A stretch of DNA of 64,000 nucleotides from Streptomyces sp. NBC_01591 (GCF_035918155.1 NZ_CP109327.1:4960001-5024000), one strand, 5' to 3'; numbered from the stretch's first letter, positions 25,683 through 34,953 are shown. Notes: generated by a model from the letters alone, not told the origin. Translations and numbers: made by a program.

Positions 25683-27244
25683 GTGACGCAGAGCGGACAG
25701 GGTGACGAGCAGCAGCTCCCTGCTGTACGGCCCGCGCACGAAGGTGTCGTGCTGCCCGCGGGTGGCGGCGAGCCCTGGATACCAGGGGGCCCGCGGATCA
25801 GGCCGCCCCGGCGGGCGGCCAGCCGTGGGGGCAGTCCTGGGGGCCGCAGGCGGCGCACCAGGATGCCTCGCATCAGTCCCAGCCGCAGCACCTGCCCCAG
25901 GGGCACGCCCAGGGGCAGGGAGCGTACGGGCAGGGTCAGTACGGCCAGCCGCAGCCGGGGCAGGGGTACGGGCAGCCGCCCGCCCCGCAGCACGCACAGA
26001 TGCCGCAGGCCCAGCCGCTGCCGCCCGTACAGCCCCAGCAGCCGCAGCAGTTCCAGCAGCCTCTGCCGTCCCAGCAGCAGCCGCCGTACGCGCAGCAGCC
26101 CCAGCAGCAGCCGCCGCACGCCCAGCAGCCCCCGCAGTCGTTCGCGCAGCCGTTGCCGCCCGAGGCCGTGCCCGGGATGAGCACGGGCGGCGACGCGGAG
26201 GCCACGCAGTACATCGCGCCGGTGGCCGGTGGGCCCACGCCGGGCGGGCTGCCGCCGGAGAACCCCGCCGAGTCGACCCGGCTCCTCGGCCGCGCGGTGC
26301 CGCCGCAGCAGCCGCAGGCGTACCAGCAGCAGCCCGCTCCGGGCGGCGACGCCGAGGCGACCCAGTACATCCCGCCGGTCCCCGGCGGCGCCCCGTACGG
26401 CATCAGGCCCGGAACCCCGGGTGACCGGCAGCCGCCCGCCGAGTTCGACAACCTGTTCCGCAGCGACGAGCCGGCGGGCGCCACCCAGCAGATGCCCCAG
26501 TTCGACTCCAGGCAGCAGTACCAGGGCGCCCAGCAGCCCCCGCATTCTCCGCAGGCGCCGCAGCCCCCGTACCAGCCCATGGACGAGGAGCCGCAGGGGC
26601 CGCCGCGCAAGAAGCGGGCACATGTCACGCTCATCGCGGCGGTCGTGGTCGGCTGCGCCGTCGTCGGTCTCGGCGCGGGTGCGCTGATGAGCGGCGGCGA
26701 CGACAAGGGCGAGGACGACAAGCAGCCGGTCGCCGCGGCGAGTTCACCCGCCGGGGAGGAGCCCTCCACGCAGGCCGCGGCCGATCCGGCGAAGCCGCAG
26801 GCCGAGGCGCTCGACAAGCTGCTGGCGGACAGCAACAACAGCCGTGCCGCGGTCGTCGGGGCCGTCGAGAAGACCAAGAGCTGCACGGATCTGGACCAGG
26901 CCGTGACCGATCTGAAGGGCGCCGCCCAGCAGCGCCGCGATCTGGTGACCCGGCTTGAAGGGCTGTCCGTCGACAAGCTGCCGAACCACGCCCAGCTGAC
27001 CGCCTCCCTCACCAAGGCCTGGCGGGCCTCCGCCGCTGCCGACGAGCACTACGCCGCGTGGGCCGCGCAGGCCAAGAACGGCAAGAAGGTGTGCAAGCAC
27101 GGGAAGGCGCGTACGACCTCCGAGACGCAGCAGGCCACCGTGCAGAGCGGCGAGGCGAGCAAGGCGAAGCGGGAAGCGTCGGGGCTGTGGAACTCGATCG
27201 CGTCGAAGTACGGGCTGACCCGGCGGGCGGCGACGGAGCTGTGA
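25683..27244 (+). pseudogene. Pro/Gln-rich single-pass membrane protein, frameshifted near its N-terminus
   Basis: From GTG 25683 the frame reads VTQSGQGDEQQLPAVRPAHE and is then lost. A second frame continues with ADQAAPAGGQPWGQSWGP, a long Pro/Gln/Gly-rich stretch, one membrane helix (HVTLIAAVVVGCAVVGLGAG) and an external helical domain of about 170 residues containing two cysteines. One extra G in the run at 25785-25789 would join the two frames without any stop. So this is either a real frameshift or a base-calling error in a homopolymer. The cytoplasmic tail has repeats ATQYIAPV/ATQYIPPV, Thr-Gln motifs of the kind bound by FHA domains after phosphorylation. If real, translation might restart at ATG 26000. 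Confidence 0.7.
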
Positions 27245-27253
27245 CGGCCCGTC

Positions 27254-27292
27254 CCGCGGCGCCCGTCCCGCGAATCCGGGCGGGTGCCGCGG
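27254..27292. terminator. Terminator hairpin between convergent genes
   Basis: CCGCGGC (27254-27260) pairs with GCCGCGG (27286-27292), and inside it GCCCG (27261-27265) pairs with CGGGC (27277-27281), giving 12 GC pairs. It lies in the 49-base gap between convergent stops. Confidence 0.7.
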
Positions 27293-27293
27293 G

Positions 27294-28586
27294 TCAGCTC
27301 TTCGCGCTGGCGTCCGACAACGTCTTCGTGACGTCCATGAATCCCTTCCTGTCCGCGACGAGCCGTCCGTCGCGCACCACCTGAAACGTCACCCTGGTGT
27401 TGACGATCCGCGGATACGCGGATGAGCCCAGCACATCCTCGAAGCTCCAGCGCAGCACCGGGGTGAGGCCGCCGGTATCGGCCGGGGTGCCCTCGTTGAG
27501 GGCGGAGGTGAGCTTCCAGGGGGTGATCTGCGGGGAGTCGATCGCCGTCACGATCTCCTTCAGCACGGTGTACGCGATCCAGGTGGTCTGCACGCCCGTG
27601 TCGTCCGGGTCGATGCGGTTGTCGCCGAAGGCGTGCTTGCGGATCACCTGTCGCATCCCGTCCCAGCGGGCGTCGCCCGCGTCCGGGTACCAGCCGGTGA
27701 TGTAGGCCCCCTCGAACGGGCTGTTCCGGCCGCCGGTGCTGTCGATCAGCGGCTGGTCGACGCTGCCGAGCACGGAGGAGATCCGCACGCTCCCGTACGA
27801 CGGTTCGAGCCGCCGGAAGGAGTCGAAGAAGGTCTCCGTACGCTTCCCGAGCACGGCCGTCACACAGCCGTCGGACGCCCCCGCCGCCTGGAGCGCCGGC
27901 TCGGCCGCCGCGTCGTACGAAGTGGCCGACTCCGATGCCCGGATGTCGGCGGGCGCGGGCCGGCCCGCCTCGGTGAGGCCGGTCTTGAGAAGCCAGGCCT
28001 GGCCGTCGCCGCTCAGGCTGTCGGGGCGGACCACGGACACCCGCTCGCAACTGCGGGCCAGCTGCCGGGCGTTGCCCGCGAGCAGGGCCGGCTGGCCGCC
28101 GTTGACCGGGTAGGAGTTGTAGCTGCTCAACTCCTCGTCGGAAGCGCCGTATCCGCCGATGTAGGGGATTCCGGCGGCCTCCAGCGGCGGCATGAACGCC
28201 GTCCCGTGCCGGCTGTACGAGCCGACGACCGCCACCGCCTTCTCCTTGACGGCCAGCCGGGCGCAGTTCGCCGCGCCGATCGAGGTGTCCTCCTCGTCGC
28301 AGGTGACGACGCGCAGCTTGTGACCGTCCAGCCCGCCGTCGGCGTTGGCCCAGCGGGCGTAGGTGCGTGCCATGGCGGTCATGCCCGCCATGTTCACCGC
28401 GTCCGGCCCCGCGACGCCGCTGGGGGCCCACGTCACCACGGTGACGGGCTCCCTGGAGCCCCCCGTGGCCCCAGGGAGTGCGCCGCAACCGGTGACCAGC
28501 AGCGCCCCGACCGCCGCCGTACTTGTGAGGAGCTTGTAGGGGCGGGGGGAGGTGGGGCGTCGCCGTCCGGTCATGGGCATGAACAT
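27294..28586 (-). CDS. Extracellular solute-binding lipoprotein (Leu/Ile/Val-binding, type I fold)
   Basis: The 430-residue precursor has a positively charged signal peptide and lipobox VTGC (Cys near residue 34), then a periplasmic-binding type 1 fold typical of branched-chain amino-acid or amide receptors. Patterns are MARTYARWANADGGLDGHKL, VVTCDEEDTSIGAANCARLA, VVGSYSRHGTAFMPPLEAAG and EGAYITGWYPDAG. No permease or ATPase gene is adjacent, so it is either an orphan receptor or a sensor. Possible ATG starts are at 28586, 28580 and 28574. Confidence 0.82.
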   Translation of the reverse strand: MFMPMTGRRRPTSPRPYKLLTSTAAVGALLVTGCGALPGATGGSREPVTVVTWAPSGVAGPDAVNMAGMTAMARTYARWANADGGLDGHKLRVVTCDEEDTSIGAANCARLAVKEKAVAVVGSYSRHGTAFMPPLEAAGIPYIGGYGASDEELSSYNSYPVNGGQPALLAGNARQLARSCERVSVVRPDSLSGDGQAWLLKTGLTEAGRPAPADIRASESATSYDAAAEPALQAAGASDGCVTAVLGKRTETFFDSFRRLEPSYGSVRISSVLGSVDQPLIDSTGGRNSPFEGAYITGWYPDAGDARWDGMRQVIRKHAFGDNRIDPDDTGVQTTWIAYTVLKEIVTAIDSPQITPWKLTSALNEGTPADTGGLTPVLRWSFEDVLGSSAYPRIVNTRVTFQVVRDGRLVADRKGFMDVTKTLSDASAKS

Positions 28587-28691
28587 TTCCGGCCGCGGGG
28601 TAACGCCGCAGTGTGCCCCGCTCAACGCTCGGTGACATCCAGGTGAATTGCGGGGGCCGGTGCGGGGGGCGGAAAAGGGAACGTACGATCG

Positions 28692-29195
28692 ATGACCGTG
28701 CAGCAAGGTTCGGAGAACTCTTCCCGTCGCGGCCGTCGCTCCTCCACCATGGGCGGCATGCCGCTGAATGACATGCCTTGGTGGCGCTGGCGCAGCAACG
28801 TGCGCTCGGCGCTGCACATGCTCTCCGACCCCGTCTTCCACCACGAGTGCTGGCTGGCCGGCCGGGAGGGGTACGGCGACGTCACCGACGCCGTGTACCG
28901 CCTGGTCGAGGACACCTGGCTGGACAACTGGTCCGCCGAGAAGTACATCGGGACGATCTTCCGCGACACCGGCGAGGCCGCCCTCGTCGACGTCGCCGTG
29001 CTCCGGGTGCTGCGCATCATGCACCAGGTCGGCGCGGACGCCCCCGTCTCGGCGTATCTGGAGCACCACGGCTGGCCGGAGGCCGTACGGGCCGCCCGCG
29101 AGGCCCATGTGCTGCTCGCCGGCAACGACGGCGAGGACCCCGACACGCCGCCGCGCTCCCTCGACGTGCTCCGCATCATGACCAGATCGGCCTGA
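28692..29195 (+). CDS. SCO4402 family protein
   Basis: This 167-residue soluble protein is conserved across Streptomyces and I recognise it as the SCO4402 family from NMPWWRWRSN-like and CWLAGREGYGDVTDAVYRL segments, with DTWLDNWSAEKYIGTIFRD and VDVAVLRVLRIMHQVGADA. It is probably all-helical. No biochemical function is known to me. ATG 28692 follows AAAGGGAACG. It lies 28 bases upstream of purU on the same strand and supports synteny with the S. coelicolor locus. Confidence 0.8.
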   Translation: MTVQQGSENSSRRGRRSSTMGGMPLNDMPWWRWRSNVRSALHMLSDPVFHHECWLAGREGYGDVTDAVYRLVEDTWLDNWSAEKYIGTIFRDTGEAALVDVAVLRVLRIMHQVGADAPVSAYLEHHGWPEAVRAAREAHVLLAGNDGEDPDTPPRSLDVLRIMTRSA

Positions 29196-29223
29196 TGCGG
29201 GGCCGGTGTGGCACGCTACGGGG

Positions 29224-30102
29224 ATGACCGCGCCGCAGCCTGCTGAGACCGCCCCCGAGCAGTACGTCCTCACCCTCTCCTGCCCCGACAAAAAGGGCAT
29301 CGTGCACGCCGTGTCGAGCTATCTCTTCATGACCGGCTGCAATATCGAGGACAGCCAGCAGTTCGGCGACCACGACACGGGTCTGTTCTTCATGCGGGTC
29401 CACTTCTCGGCGGACGCCCCGGTGACCGTGGAGAAGCTCCGGGCCAGTTTCGCCGCGGTCGGCGACTCCTTCCGGATGGACTGGCAGATCCACCGCTCCT
29501 CGGACCGGATGCGGGTCGTGCTGATGGTCAGCAAGTTCGGGCACTGCCTCAACGACCTGCTGTTCCGTTCCCGGATCGGGGCGCTGCCGATCGAGATCGC
29601 CGCCGTCGTCTCCAACCACACGGACTTCGCCGAGCTCGTCGCCTCGTACAACGTTCCCTTCCGGCACATCCCGGTGACCAAGGAGAACAAGGCCGCCGCG
29701 GAGGCGCAGCTGCTGGAGCTGGTCCGCGAGGAGAACGTCGAGCTGGTCGTCCTCGCCCGCTACATGCAGGTCCTCTCGGACGACCTCTGCAAGCAGCTGA
29801 GCGGCCGGATCATCAACATCCACCACTCCTTCCTGCCGAGCTTCAAGGGCGCGAAGCCGTACCACCAGGCGCACGCCCGTGGTGTGAAGCTGATCGGTGC
29901 GACGGCGCACTACGTGACTGCGGACCTCGACGAGGGGCCGATCATCGAGCAGGAGGTCGAGCGGGTGGGCCACGGCGTCACGCCGGACCAGCTGGTCGCG
30001 ATCGGGCGCGATGTGGAGTGCCAGGCGCTGGCGCGGGCCGTGAAGTGGCACGCGGAGCGCCGCATCCTGCTCAACGGCCGCCGTACGGTGGTCTTCGCGT
30101 AG
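29224..30102 (+). CDS. purU: Formyltetrahydrofolate deformylase
   Basis: The 292-residue enzyme hydrolyses 10-formyl-THF to formate and THF, balancing one-carbon pools. The N-terminal ACT domain (YVLTLSCPDKKGIVHAVSSY) is followed by a formyltransferase domain with the catalytic set in IINIHHSFLPSFKGAKPYHQ and TAHYVTADLDEGPIIEQ. Length is normal for PurU. ATG 29224 has GGGG directly before it; an in-frame ATG six codons earlier is less likely. Confidence 0.95.
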   Translation: MTAPQPAETAPEQYVLTLSCPDKKGIVHAVSSYLFMTGCNIEDSQQFGDHDTGLFFMRVHFSADAPVTVEKLRASFAAVGDSFRMDWQIHRSSDRMRVVLMVSKFGHCLNDLLFRSRIGALPIEIAAVVSNHTDFAELVASYNVPFRHIPVTKENKAAAEAQLLELVREENVELVVLARYMQVLSDDLCKQLSGRIINIHHSFLPSFKGAKPYHQAHARGVKLIGATAHYVTADLDEGPIIEQEVERVGHGVTPDQLVAIGRDVECQALARAVKWHAERRILLNGRRTVVFA

Positions 30103-30112
30103 GGGCCCCAGA

Positions 30113-30142
30113 GCCTGTCCGGCGGATCAGGGTCGAACAGGC
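30113..30142. terminator. Inverted repeat between purU and the anti-sigma gene
   Basis: GCCTGT (30113-30118) and ACAGGC (30137-30142) form a 6-bp stem between convergent genes, extendable past one mismatch. A modest terminator candidate. Confidence 0.4.
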
Positions 30143-30143
30143 C

Positions 30144-31520
30144 CTACAGGCGGCTCAGCGAGGCCGCGGCGAAGAGCACGTCGCGGATCGCCTCGCGGTC
30201 CCCTTCCTGACCGGCCGCCGCCTCCACCGGTGGCACATGCCCGGCCACCAGCTGGCAGAACTCCACGCCGTCCAGCGCGACCTGCGCCACGGTGTGCGCG
30301 GGGGAGCCGAGCGCGGCCGGGGAGTCCAGCGGGATGTACCAGTCGCCGCCGCCCGAGCCCTCGACCTCCAGATGCAGCGAACGGCCCGGTGAACCGGCCG
30401 TCACCAGATGGCGGGCGGGCCCGGCAAGACCGGTCCTGCGGCGCTCGGCGAGGGCGGCGGGCAGCAGCCGGGCCGCCAGGTCGATCATCCGGTTGAGGTG
30501 GGCGGCGGACGGCGCCTCGTACGGATAGTCCACCGCTGCCGCGATGTCGCCGCCGTGCACCCAGCATTCGAAGGCCCGGTCCAGCAGGGCGTCGTGCATC
30601 GGAAGGGCGAAGTCCCCGTACGAGACGGAGAGCTCGGAGACCCCGCGGCCGGCGAAGGACACCGTACGGATGAGGGCGTGGGTCTGGTCGCGCCACGGTT
30701 CGTGGACCGCACGGGTGGGCGGCCGCCGGTCGGCGGACCAGTACTTCTCGGTACGTGCGACGGGGGAGAGCGGCCAGTCGGCGCCGCGGCCGAGGGCTCC
30801 GTCGCCGAGCGGCACTTCGAGGTCGAGGGCGGTGCCGATCAGTCCGTCGACGGTCATGAGATGGCCGATGACGCCCGCGACCGTGGTCTTGCGGTTGGCC
30901 TCCTGCTCGTTCTCGAACCACTTCAGACGCACCGGGGCGTGCCATTCCGAGCCGCCGATGTCACGGAGCAGCGCGTCGAGCCGCGCGGTCTCCGCGTCGT
31001 ACGGGGAGGCCCAGTCCGGCACCGGGATGTCGGCCGGGCGGCGGCTCAGACACGCGTCGATCACCCGCGTGCGGAGCGTCGGATCGAGGTCCAGGCTGCG
31101 GTCGGTGTGCAGCAGCCCGACCGCGTCGCGCAGCCGCAGGGCCTCGTCCGTACAGGCGGCGCACTCGGTCAGATGCGCCTCGACGGCCTCGGTCTCCTCC
31201 GCCGAGCAGGCCGCCAGGGCCCACGCGCCGAGGAGCGCCCTGAGGACGCGGTGCGCCAGCACCGGCAGGTCCGACGGGGCCGACGGGGCCGACGGGCCTG
31301 ATGGGTCAGGTGGTGCCGCGGCGGTTTCCGGTTCCGGTGTCGGCGGCTGCGGGCTCGGCCGCGGCTTCTCGGGCGGGGTCGCGGGGACGGGCGGCGGCAG
31401 GGGTACGGCGGCGAGGTCGAAGTCGTCCGCGGCGGCCCGGGGTCCCGGTATGCGCCGCGCGCCCCGTACCTCGTCGTCGCGTCCGCCGTCCTCGCGTCCG
31501 TTCGCGTCGTCGCCGGTCAC
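30144..31520 (-). CDS. Zinc-finger anti-sigma factor fused to a mycothiol-isomerase-like (MDMPI) domain
   Basis: The 458-residue protein has a disordered Pro-rich N-terminus (to about residue 85), a ZAS-type zinc finger with HLTECAACTDEALRLRD (H-x3-C-x2-C), and a DinB/MDMPI-like domain with TTVAGVIGHLMTVDG and ECWVHGGDIAAAVDYPY. The finger would hold the sigma factor encoded directly upstream, while the DinB-like part may sense thiols or metal. Its GTG start overlaps the sigma gene stop (GTGA), and the two are clearly one operon. No membrane segment is visible, so it is a cytoplasmic anti-sigma. Confidence 0.82.
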   Translation of the reverse strand: MTGDDANGREDGGRDDEVRGARRIPGPRAAADDFDLAAVPLPPPVPATPPEKPRPSPQPPTPEPETAAAPPDPSGPSAPSAPSDLPVLAHRVLRALLGAWALAACSAEETEAVEAHLTECAACTDEALRLRDAVGLLHTDRSLDLDPTLRTRVIDACLSRRPADIPVPDWASPYDAETARLDALLRDIGGSEWHAPVRLKWFENEQEANRKTTVAGVIGHLMTVDGLIGTALDLEVPLGDGALGRGADWPLSPVARTEKYWSADRRPPTRAVHEPWRDQTHALIRTVSFAGRGVSELSVSYGDFALPMHDALLDRAFECWVHGGDIAAAVDYPYEAPSAAHLNRMIDLAARLLPAALAERRRTGLAGPARHLVTAGSPGRSLHLEVEGSGGGDWYIPLDSPAALGSPAHTVAQVALDGVEFCQLVAGHVPPVEAAAGQEGDREAIRDVLFAAASLSRL

Positions 31521-32095
31521 AGGGGCCGTCCGTATCCGGGCGGCGACGTCCCTTCGAGCGGGCGGGTGTGCGCGGTGGAGAGCAGTTGCAGCCCGAGCCG
31601 GAGCCGGCGGCGGGCCTCGTCCTCGGTGACCCCGAGGTCGGCCGCGGTCTGCCGGTAGTCCCGGCGCTGGATGTACGCGAGCTCCAGTGCGGCCCGCAGC
31701 GGGGCGGGCATGGACGCGACGATGTAGTCGGCGCGGGCCGCGGCCGTGGCCCGGTGCACCCGCTCCTCCAGCCCGCTGCCGTCGTCGTCCGCGCCGTCGT
31801 CGCGGAGGCTGTCCTCCTCGCGCAGCCGCCGGACGGACTGGCGGTGCGTGAGCCGGGCCACCCAGGAACGCATCGAGCCCTGCTGGGGGTCGTACGCGTC
31901 CGGGTTCTCCCACACGTAGCCGAAGACTTCGCGGGTCACCAGGTCGGCGGCGGTCTCGTCGTCGAGCATCCGGTGGGCCTGGCTGTGCACGAGCGAGGCG
32001 AACCGGTCGTAGAGCTCGCCGAGAGCCGCCGCCTCACCGCGTGCCAGCCGCTGCTGCATCTTGCGGTCCCAGCGGGGTGGTGCGTTTCCAGCCAT
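31517..32095 (-). CDS. ECF-type RNA polymerase sigma factor
   Basis: This 192-residue sigma factor has region 2 (ALGELYDRFASLVHSQAHRM, TREVFGYVWENPDAYDP) and region 4 (MPAPLRAALELAYIQRRDYR, then QTAADLGVTEDEARRRLRLG). It directs RNA polymerase to an unknown set of promoters and is probably inhibited by the co-translated zinc-finger protein. ATG 32095 is preceded by GGGGG. From memory the S. coelicolor match is SCO4409. The usual DAED motif region reads DDETAADLVTREVF. Confidence 0.85.
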   Translation of the reverse strand: MAGNAPPRWDRKMQQRLARGEAAALGELYDRFASLVHSQAHRMLDDETAADLVTREVFGYVWENPDAYDPQQGSMRSWVARLTHRQSVRRLREEDSLRDDGADDDGSGLEERVHRATAAARADYIVASMPAPLRAALELAYIQRRDYRQTAADLGVTEDEARRRLRLGLQLLSTAHTRPLEGTSPPGYGRPL

Positions 32096-32372
32096 GCGAC
32101 CCCCAGCCCTGTTCCCCTCGTCACACCGAATGTAGTCGGCGGCGTCGAAGATGCACGTCCCTTTACGGCAAGTACGCCCCTGAAGAGGCCCGGGATGGTA
32201 GGGAATGCGGACTCGGCGCCGACGGATCGGACCTGAAGTGATCATTTCTGCCTGAATCCGGCTGTGTCCTGACAGGCCGCTCGGTGTTTCATTGGGGTGC
32301 GGCCGGGGCAGCCGCGAGAAGGAACGGAAACTTCCGGATCGTCGGAATCCCCGGAACGAGAGGGCCGGTCGC

Positions 32373-32747
32373 GTGACGCTGAGAGTGGCCGAGACTGTGC
32401 AGGGTGAATGGACCGTACTGCACATGCGCGGCGAACTGGATCTGGTGACGTCGCCCTCCGTGCGCCAGTCCGTCCACGACGCGGTCGCCGACGGCCGCCA
32501 CGATGTGGTGCTCGATCTCTCCGAGGTCCTGTTCTGCGATTCCAGCGGCGTCGGCGTACTGATCGCTTCCCGCCGCCTGATGCGTTCCTGCGGGGGCCGG
32601 CTGCGGCTGATCCTGCCGGCCCGGGGCGCGGAGGAGGGCTCCCACGTCAACCGGGTGCTCGCCGCCCTCGGCGTACGCCGGCTCTTCGACGTCTACCCCG
32701 ACTGGGACACGGCCGTCGACGGAGGGGCCCGGCCGCTCTCCGCGTGA
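32373..32747 (+). CDS. STAS-domain anti-sigma factor antagonist
   Basis: The 124-residue protein is a SpoIIAA/BldG-type anti-anti-sigma factor. The core reads LHMRGELDLVTSPSVRQSV and VVLDLSEVLFCDSSGVGVLI, with the phosphorylated Ser in DSSG near residue 58. Dephosphorylated, it would sequester an RsbW-like kinase such as the one encoded at 38922. The GTG at 32373 places the domain at the very N-terminus; the frame is open further upstream but without conserved sequence. Confidence 0.87.
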   Translation: MTLRVAETVQGEWTVLHMRGELDLVTSPSVRQSVHDAVADGRHDVVLDLSEVLFCDSSGVGVLIASRRLMRSCGGRLRLILPARGAEEGSHVNRVLAALGVRRLFDVYPDWDTAVDGGARPLSA

Positions 32748-32826
32748 GGGCGCCGATGACTGGGTTGTAACACCGGTGGAGCGCGTAAGTGACACGTGAC
32801 GCCTCCCGGCGTCGTACGCTCCCCGC

Positions 32827-33348
32827 ATGGACAGCGCAGAGTATGAGCGCAAGATCGCTTTCCGCTTCGCCGCCTTCGACCAGGACGGCAACGGATACAT
32901 CGATCGCGCGGATTTCAGTGCCGCCGCGGCCCGTTTGCTCGCCGAATTCGGTACGACGGCGCGCTGCGACAAGGGCCAGGCGCTCTACACCGGGGCCGAG
33001 GCGTTCTGGCAGGGCATGGCGGGCATCGCCGATGTCGACGGGGACCAGCGCGTCACCCGTGAGGAGTTCGTGGGCGGGGCCGTGAAACGGCTGCGCGACA
33101 ACCCGGAGCGCTTCGCGGAGATCGCCCGCCCCTTCCTGCGTGCGGCGATCGCGGTGGCGGACCGGGACGACCAGGGCACGGCGGCCGTACCCGCCGTGGA
33201 GCGGGCGCTGCGGGTGCTGGGCGCGGACGCCGCGACGGCGGAGCTCGCGGCGCGGACCCTGGACGCGGACCAGGACGGCAGGATCACGGAGGACGGTGCG
33301 GTGTCGGCGTTCGCCGACTACTTCACGGTGATCGCCCCGGACGCGTAG
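32827..33348 (+). CDS. EF-hand calcium-binding protein (CabD-like)
   Basis: This 173-residue protein is a four-EF-hand, calerythrin-like protein. Loops are DQDGNGYIDRAD (site 1), DVDGDQRVTREE (site 2), a degenerate DRDDQGTAAVPA (site 3) and DADQDGRITEDG (site 4), so three sites should bind calcium. It is cytosolic and monocistronic. A structure of the S. coelicolor relative CabD is known to me from memory, but I cannot confirm which SCO number it carries. Confidence 0.9.
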   Translation: MDSAEYERKIAFRFAAFDQDGNGYIDRADFSAAAARLLAEFGTTARCDKGQALYTGAEAFWQGMAGIADVDGDQRVTREEFVGGAVKRLRDNPERFAEIARPFLRAAIAVADRDDQGTAAVPAVERALRVLGADAATAELAARTLDADQDGRITEDGAVSAFADYFTVIAPDA

Positions 33349-33354
33349 GCACAC

Positions 33355-33381
33355 GAGGGGGCGGGGCCCGCCCCGCCCCTC
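33355..33381. terminator. GC-rich terminator between EF-hand gene and CoA ligase gene
   Basis: GAGGGGGCGGGG and CCCCGCCCCTC form an 11-bp stem with one bulged base and a 3-4 base loop, between convergent stops at 33348 and 33384. Confidence 0.7.
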
Positions 33382-33383
33382 CG

Positions 33384-34922
33384 TCAGGCGAACTGCTCCC
33401 GCAGCCGGTACTTCAGCACCTTGCGCAGGGCCTCGTTGCGCGGCAGCGCCGCCACCACCTCCAGCCGTTCCGGCAGCTTGTGCACGGAGAGCCCCTCGGC
33501 CCGCAGATACCCCGCGACCTCCGTCAGCGTCAGCGGTGCGGCGCCCACCGGCTGTTCCACGACCGCGCAGACGAGCTCGCCCCGCTCCGGGTCCGGAAGC
33601 CCGATCACCGCCGCGTCCCCGACGTCCGGGTGCTGGTGCAGCAGGTCCTCTATCTCCTTGGCGGAGATGTTCTCGCCCTTGCGGATGATGATGTCCTTCA
33701 GCCGCCCGGTGAGCACCAGATGCCCGCTCGCCCTGACGTGGCCGATATCGCCGGTGATCAGGAACCCCTCGGCGTCGAACGCCGCCGCGGACGCCGCCGG
33801 GTCCAGATAGCCCTTGCAGACCGCCTCCCCGCGCAGCCGCACCTCGCCGTCCGTGCCGTGCGGCAGCGGCTTGCCGTCCTCGTCGGTGATCCGGATCTCC
33901 ATGCCCGCGGGCGGACGCCCCTCCGTCCCGGCGAGGTGCTCCGCCGTGTCGTCGGGGGCGCCCATCGTGATCATGGGGACCTCGGTCATGCCGTACCCGT
34001 GGGTGAGCTGGACGTCCATCTCCCGTACCGCCGCGTGGTAGATCTCCGGTGGCTTCGGGGCCCCGCCGCCCGCCAGCAGCCGCAGGGTGGGGATCAGTCT
34101 CCGGTCCGGGACCTTGCGCTGTTCGGTCAGGAACATCGAGTAGAACGCCGTGGACCCGCCCGCGACCGTCACCCCGTGGCGCCGGTAGCCCTCCAGCGCG
34201 TCCGGCATCGCGAAGTGCTCGAACAGCACCGCGGGGAACCCGTACAGCAGCAGCATCACCGCGTAGTCCGGCCCGCCGACATGGGCGAACGGGAAGGCCA
34301 CCGAGCCGATGTCGTCCGCCGACAGGCGCAGCGCGTGGGCCAGGCAGGAGCCGCCCGCGATCAGGCTGCGGTCGGTGTGCAGCACCCCCTTCGGGTCGGA
34401 GGTGGTGCCCGACGTCCAGTAGATCCAGCGCACGGCCGTGCCGTCACCGGGCGGCGGCGGGAGCACCGACGGATCGCCGTCCGGCAGTGACGCGTACGCC
34501 TCGAACACCACCGGCGGCCGGTCCGTCGCCAGCCGGCCGGCCATCGCCGTGTGGTCGAAGCCCCGCCAGGTGCCCGGCACCGCGAAGAACTCCGCCTTCG
34601 ACTCGCGCAGCGCGAAGCCCACCTCGCGGTCCCGGTAGAACGGGATGACGGGCGACTGCACGGCGCCGATCCGGGTCAGCGCGAACGACAGCAGCACCGT
34701 CTCGATCCGGGTCGGCAACTGCCAGGCGACGACGCCACCCGGGCGCACGCCCATCTCCCACAGCCCGGCCGCGACCCGCTCGCCGCGGGTGCGCAGCTCG
34801 CCGAAGGTGAGCGTCCGGTCGTCCTGGATCAGGAACGGGCGGTCCGGGGTCAGACCGGCCCGGCGTTCGACGAGTTCCCAGAAGGTGCCCGATGCACCCA
34901 GGGCGTGCGCGGTCTCGTACAC
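33384..34922 (-). CDS. AMP-dependent acyl-CoA synthetase (cyclohexanecarboxylate-CoA ligase type)
   Basis: The 512-residue ANL ligase has IYWTSGTTSDPKGVLHTD as phosphate loop, LTHGYGMTEVPMITMGAP, GFLITGDIGHVRASGHL, LTGRLKDIIIRKGENIS and the C-terminal catalytic Lys region NEALRKVLKYRLRE. Sequence style recalls short/medium-chain and cyclohexanecarboxylate:CoA ligases. GTG 34922 follows AGGAG at six bases. It faces the amidohydrolase operon across a 144-base promoter region that has two CTGACG palindromes, one just 17 bases before this start. It is probably the entry enzyme of the regulon. Confidence 0.87.
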   Translation of the reverse strand: MYETAHALGASGTFWELVERRAGLTPDRPFLIQDDRTLTFGELRTRGERVAAGLWEMGVRPGGVVAWQLPTRIETVLLSFALTRIGAVQSPVIPFYRDREVGFALRESKAEFFAVPGTWRGFDHTAMAGRLATDRPPVVFEAYASLPDGDPSVLPPPPGDGTAVRWIYWTSGTTSDPKGVLHTDRSLIAGGSCLAHALRLSADDIGSVAFPFAHVGGPDYAVMLLLYGFPAVLFEHFAMPDALEGYRRHGVTVAGGSTAFYSMFLTEQRKVPDRRLIPTLRLLAGGGAPKPPEIYHAAVREMDVQLTHGYGMTEVPMITMGAPDDTAEHLAGTEGRPPAGMEIRITDEDGKPLPHGTDGEVRLRGEAVCKGYLDPAASAAAFDAEGFLITGDIGHVRASGHLVLTGRLKDIIIRKGENISAKEIEDLLHQHPDVGDAAVIGLPDPERGELVCAVVEQPVGAAPLTLTEVAGYLRAEGLSVHKLPERLEVVAALPRNEALRKVLKYRLREQFA

Positions 34923-34938
34923 GGCGAACTCCTCATAG

Positions 34939-34953
34939 CTGACGGACAGTCAG
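34939..34953. promoter_or_regulatory. Operator A of the CTGACG regulon
   Basis: CTGACGGACAGTCAG matches CTGACGNNNCGTCAG with one mismatch. It lies 17 bases upstream of the CoA ligase start, so a bound repressor would cover its promoter or ribosome site. Confidence 0.65.

Noticed and set aside
26000..27244. ATG 26000 as the genuine start of the Pro/Gln-rich membrane protein
   Set aside because: The same frame is clearly coding about 200 bases upstream (Gln/Gly-rich repeats of identical style) and links to a start at 25683 through one missing base, so the longer frameshifted gene is preferred.
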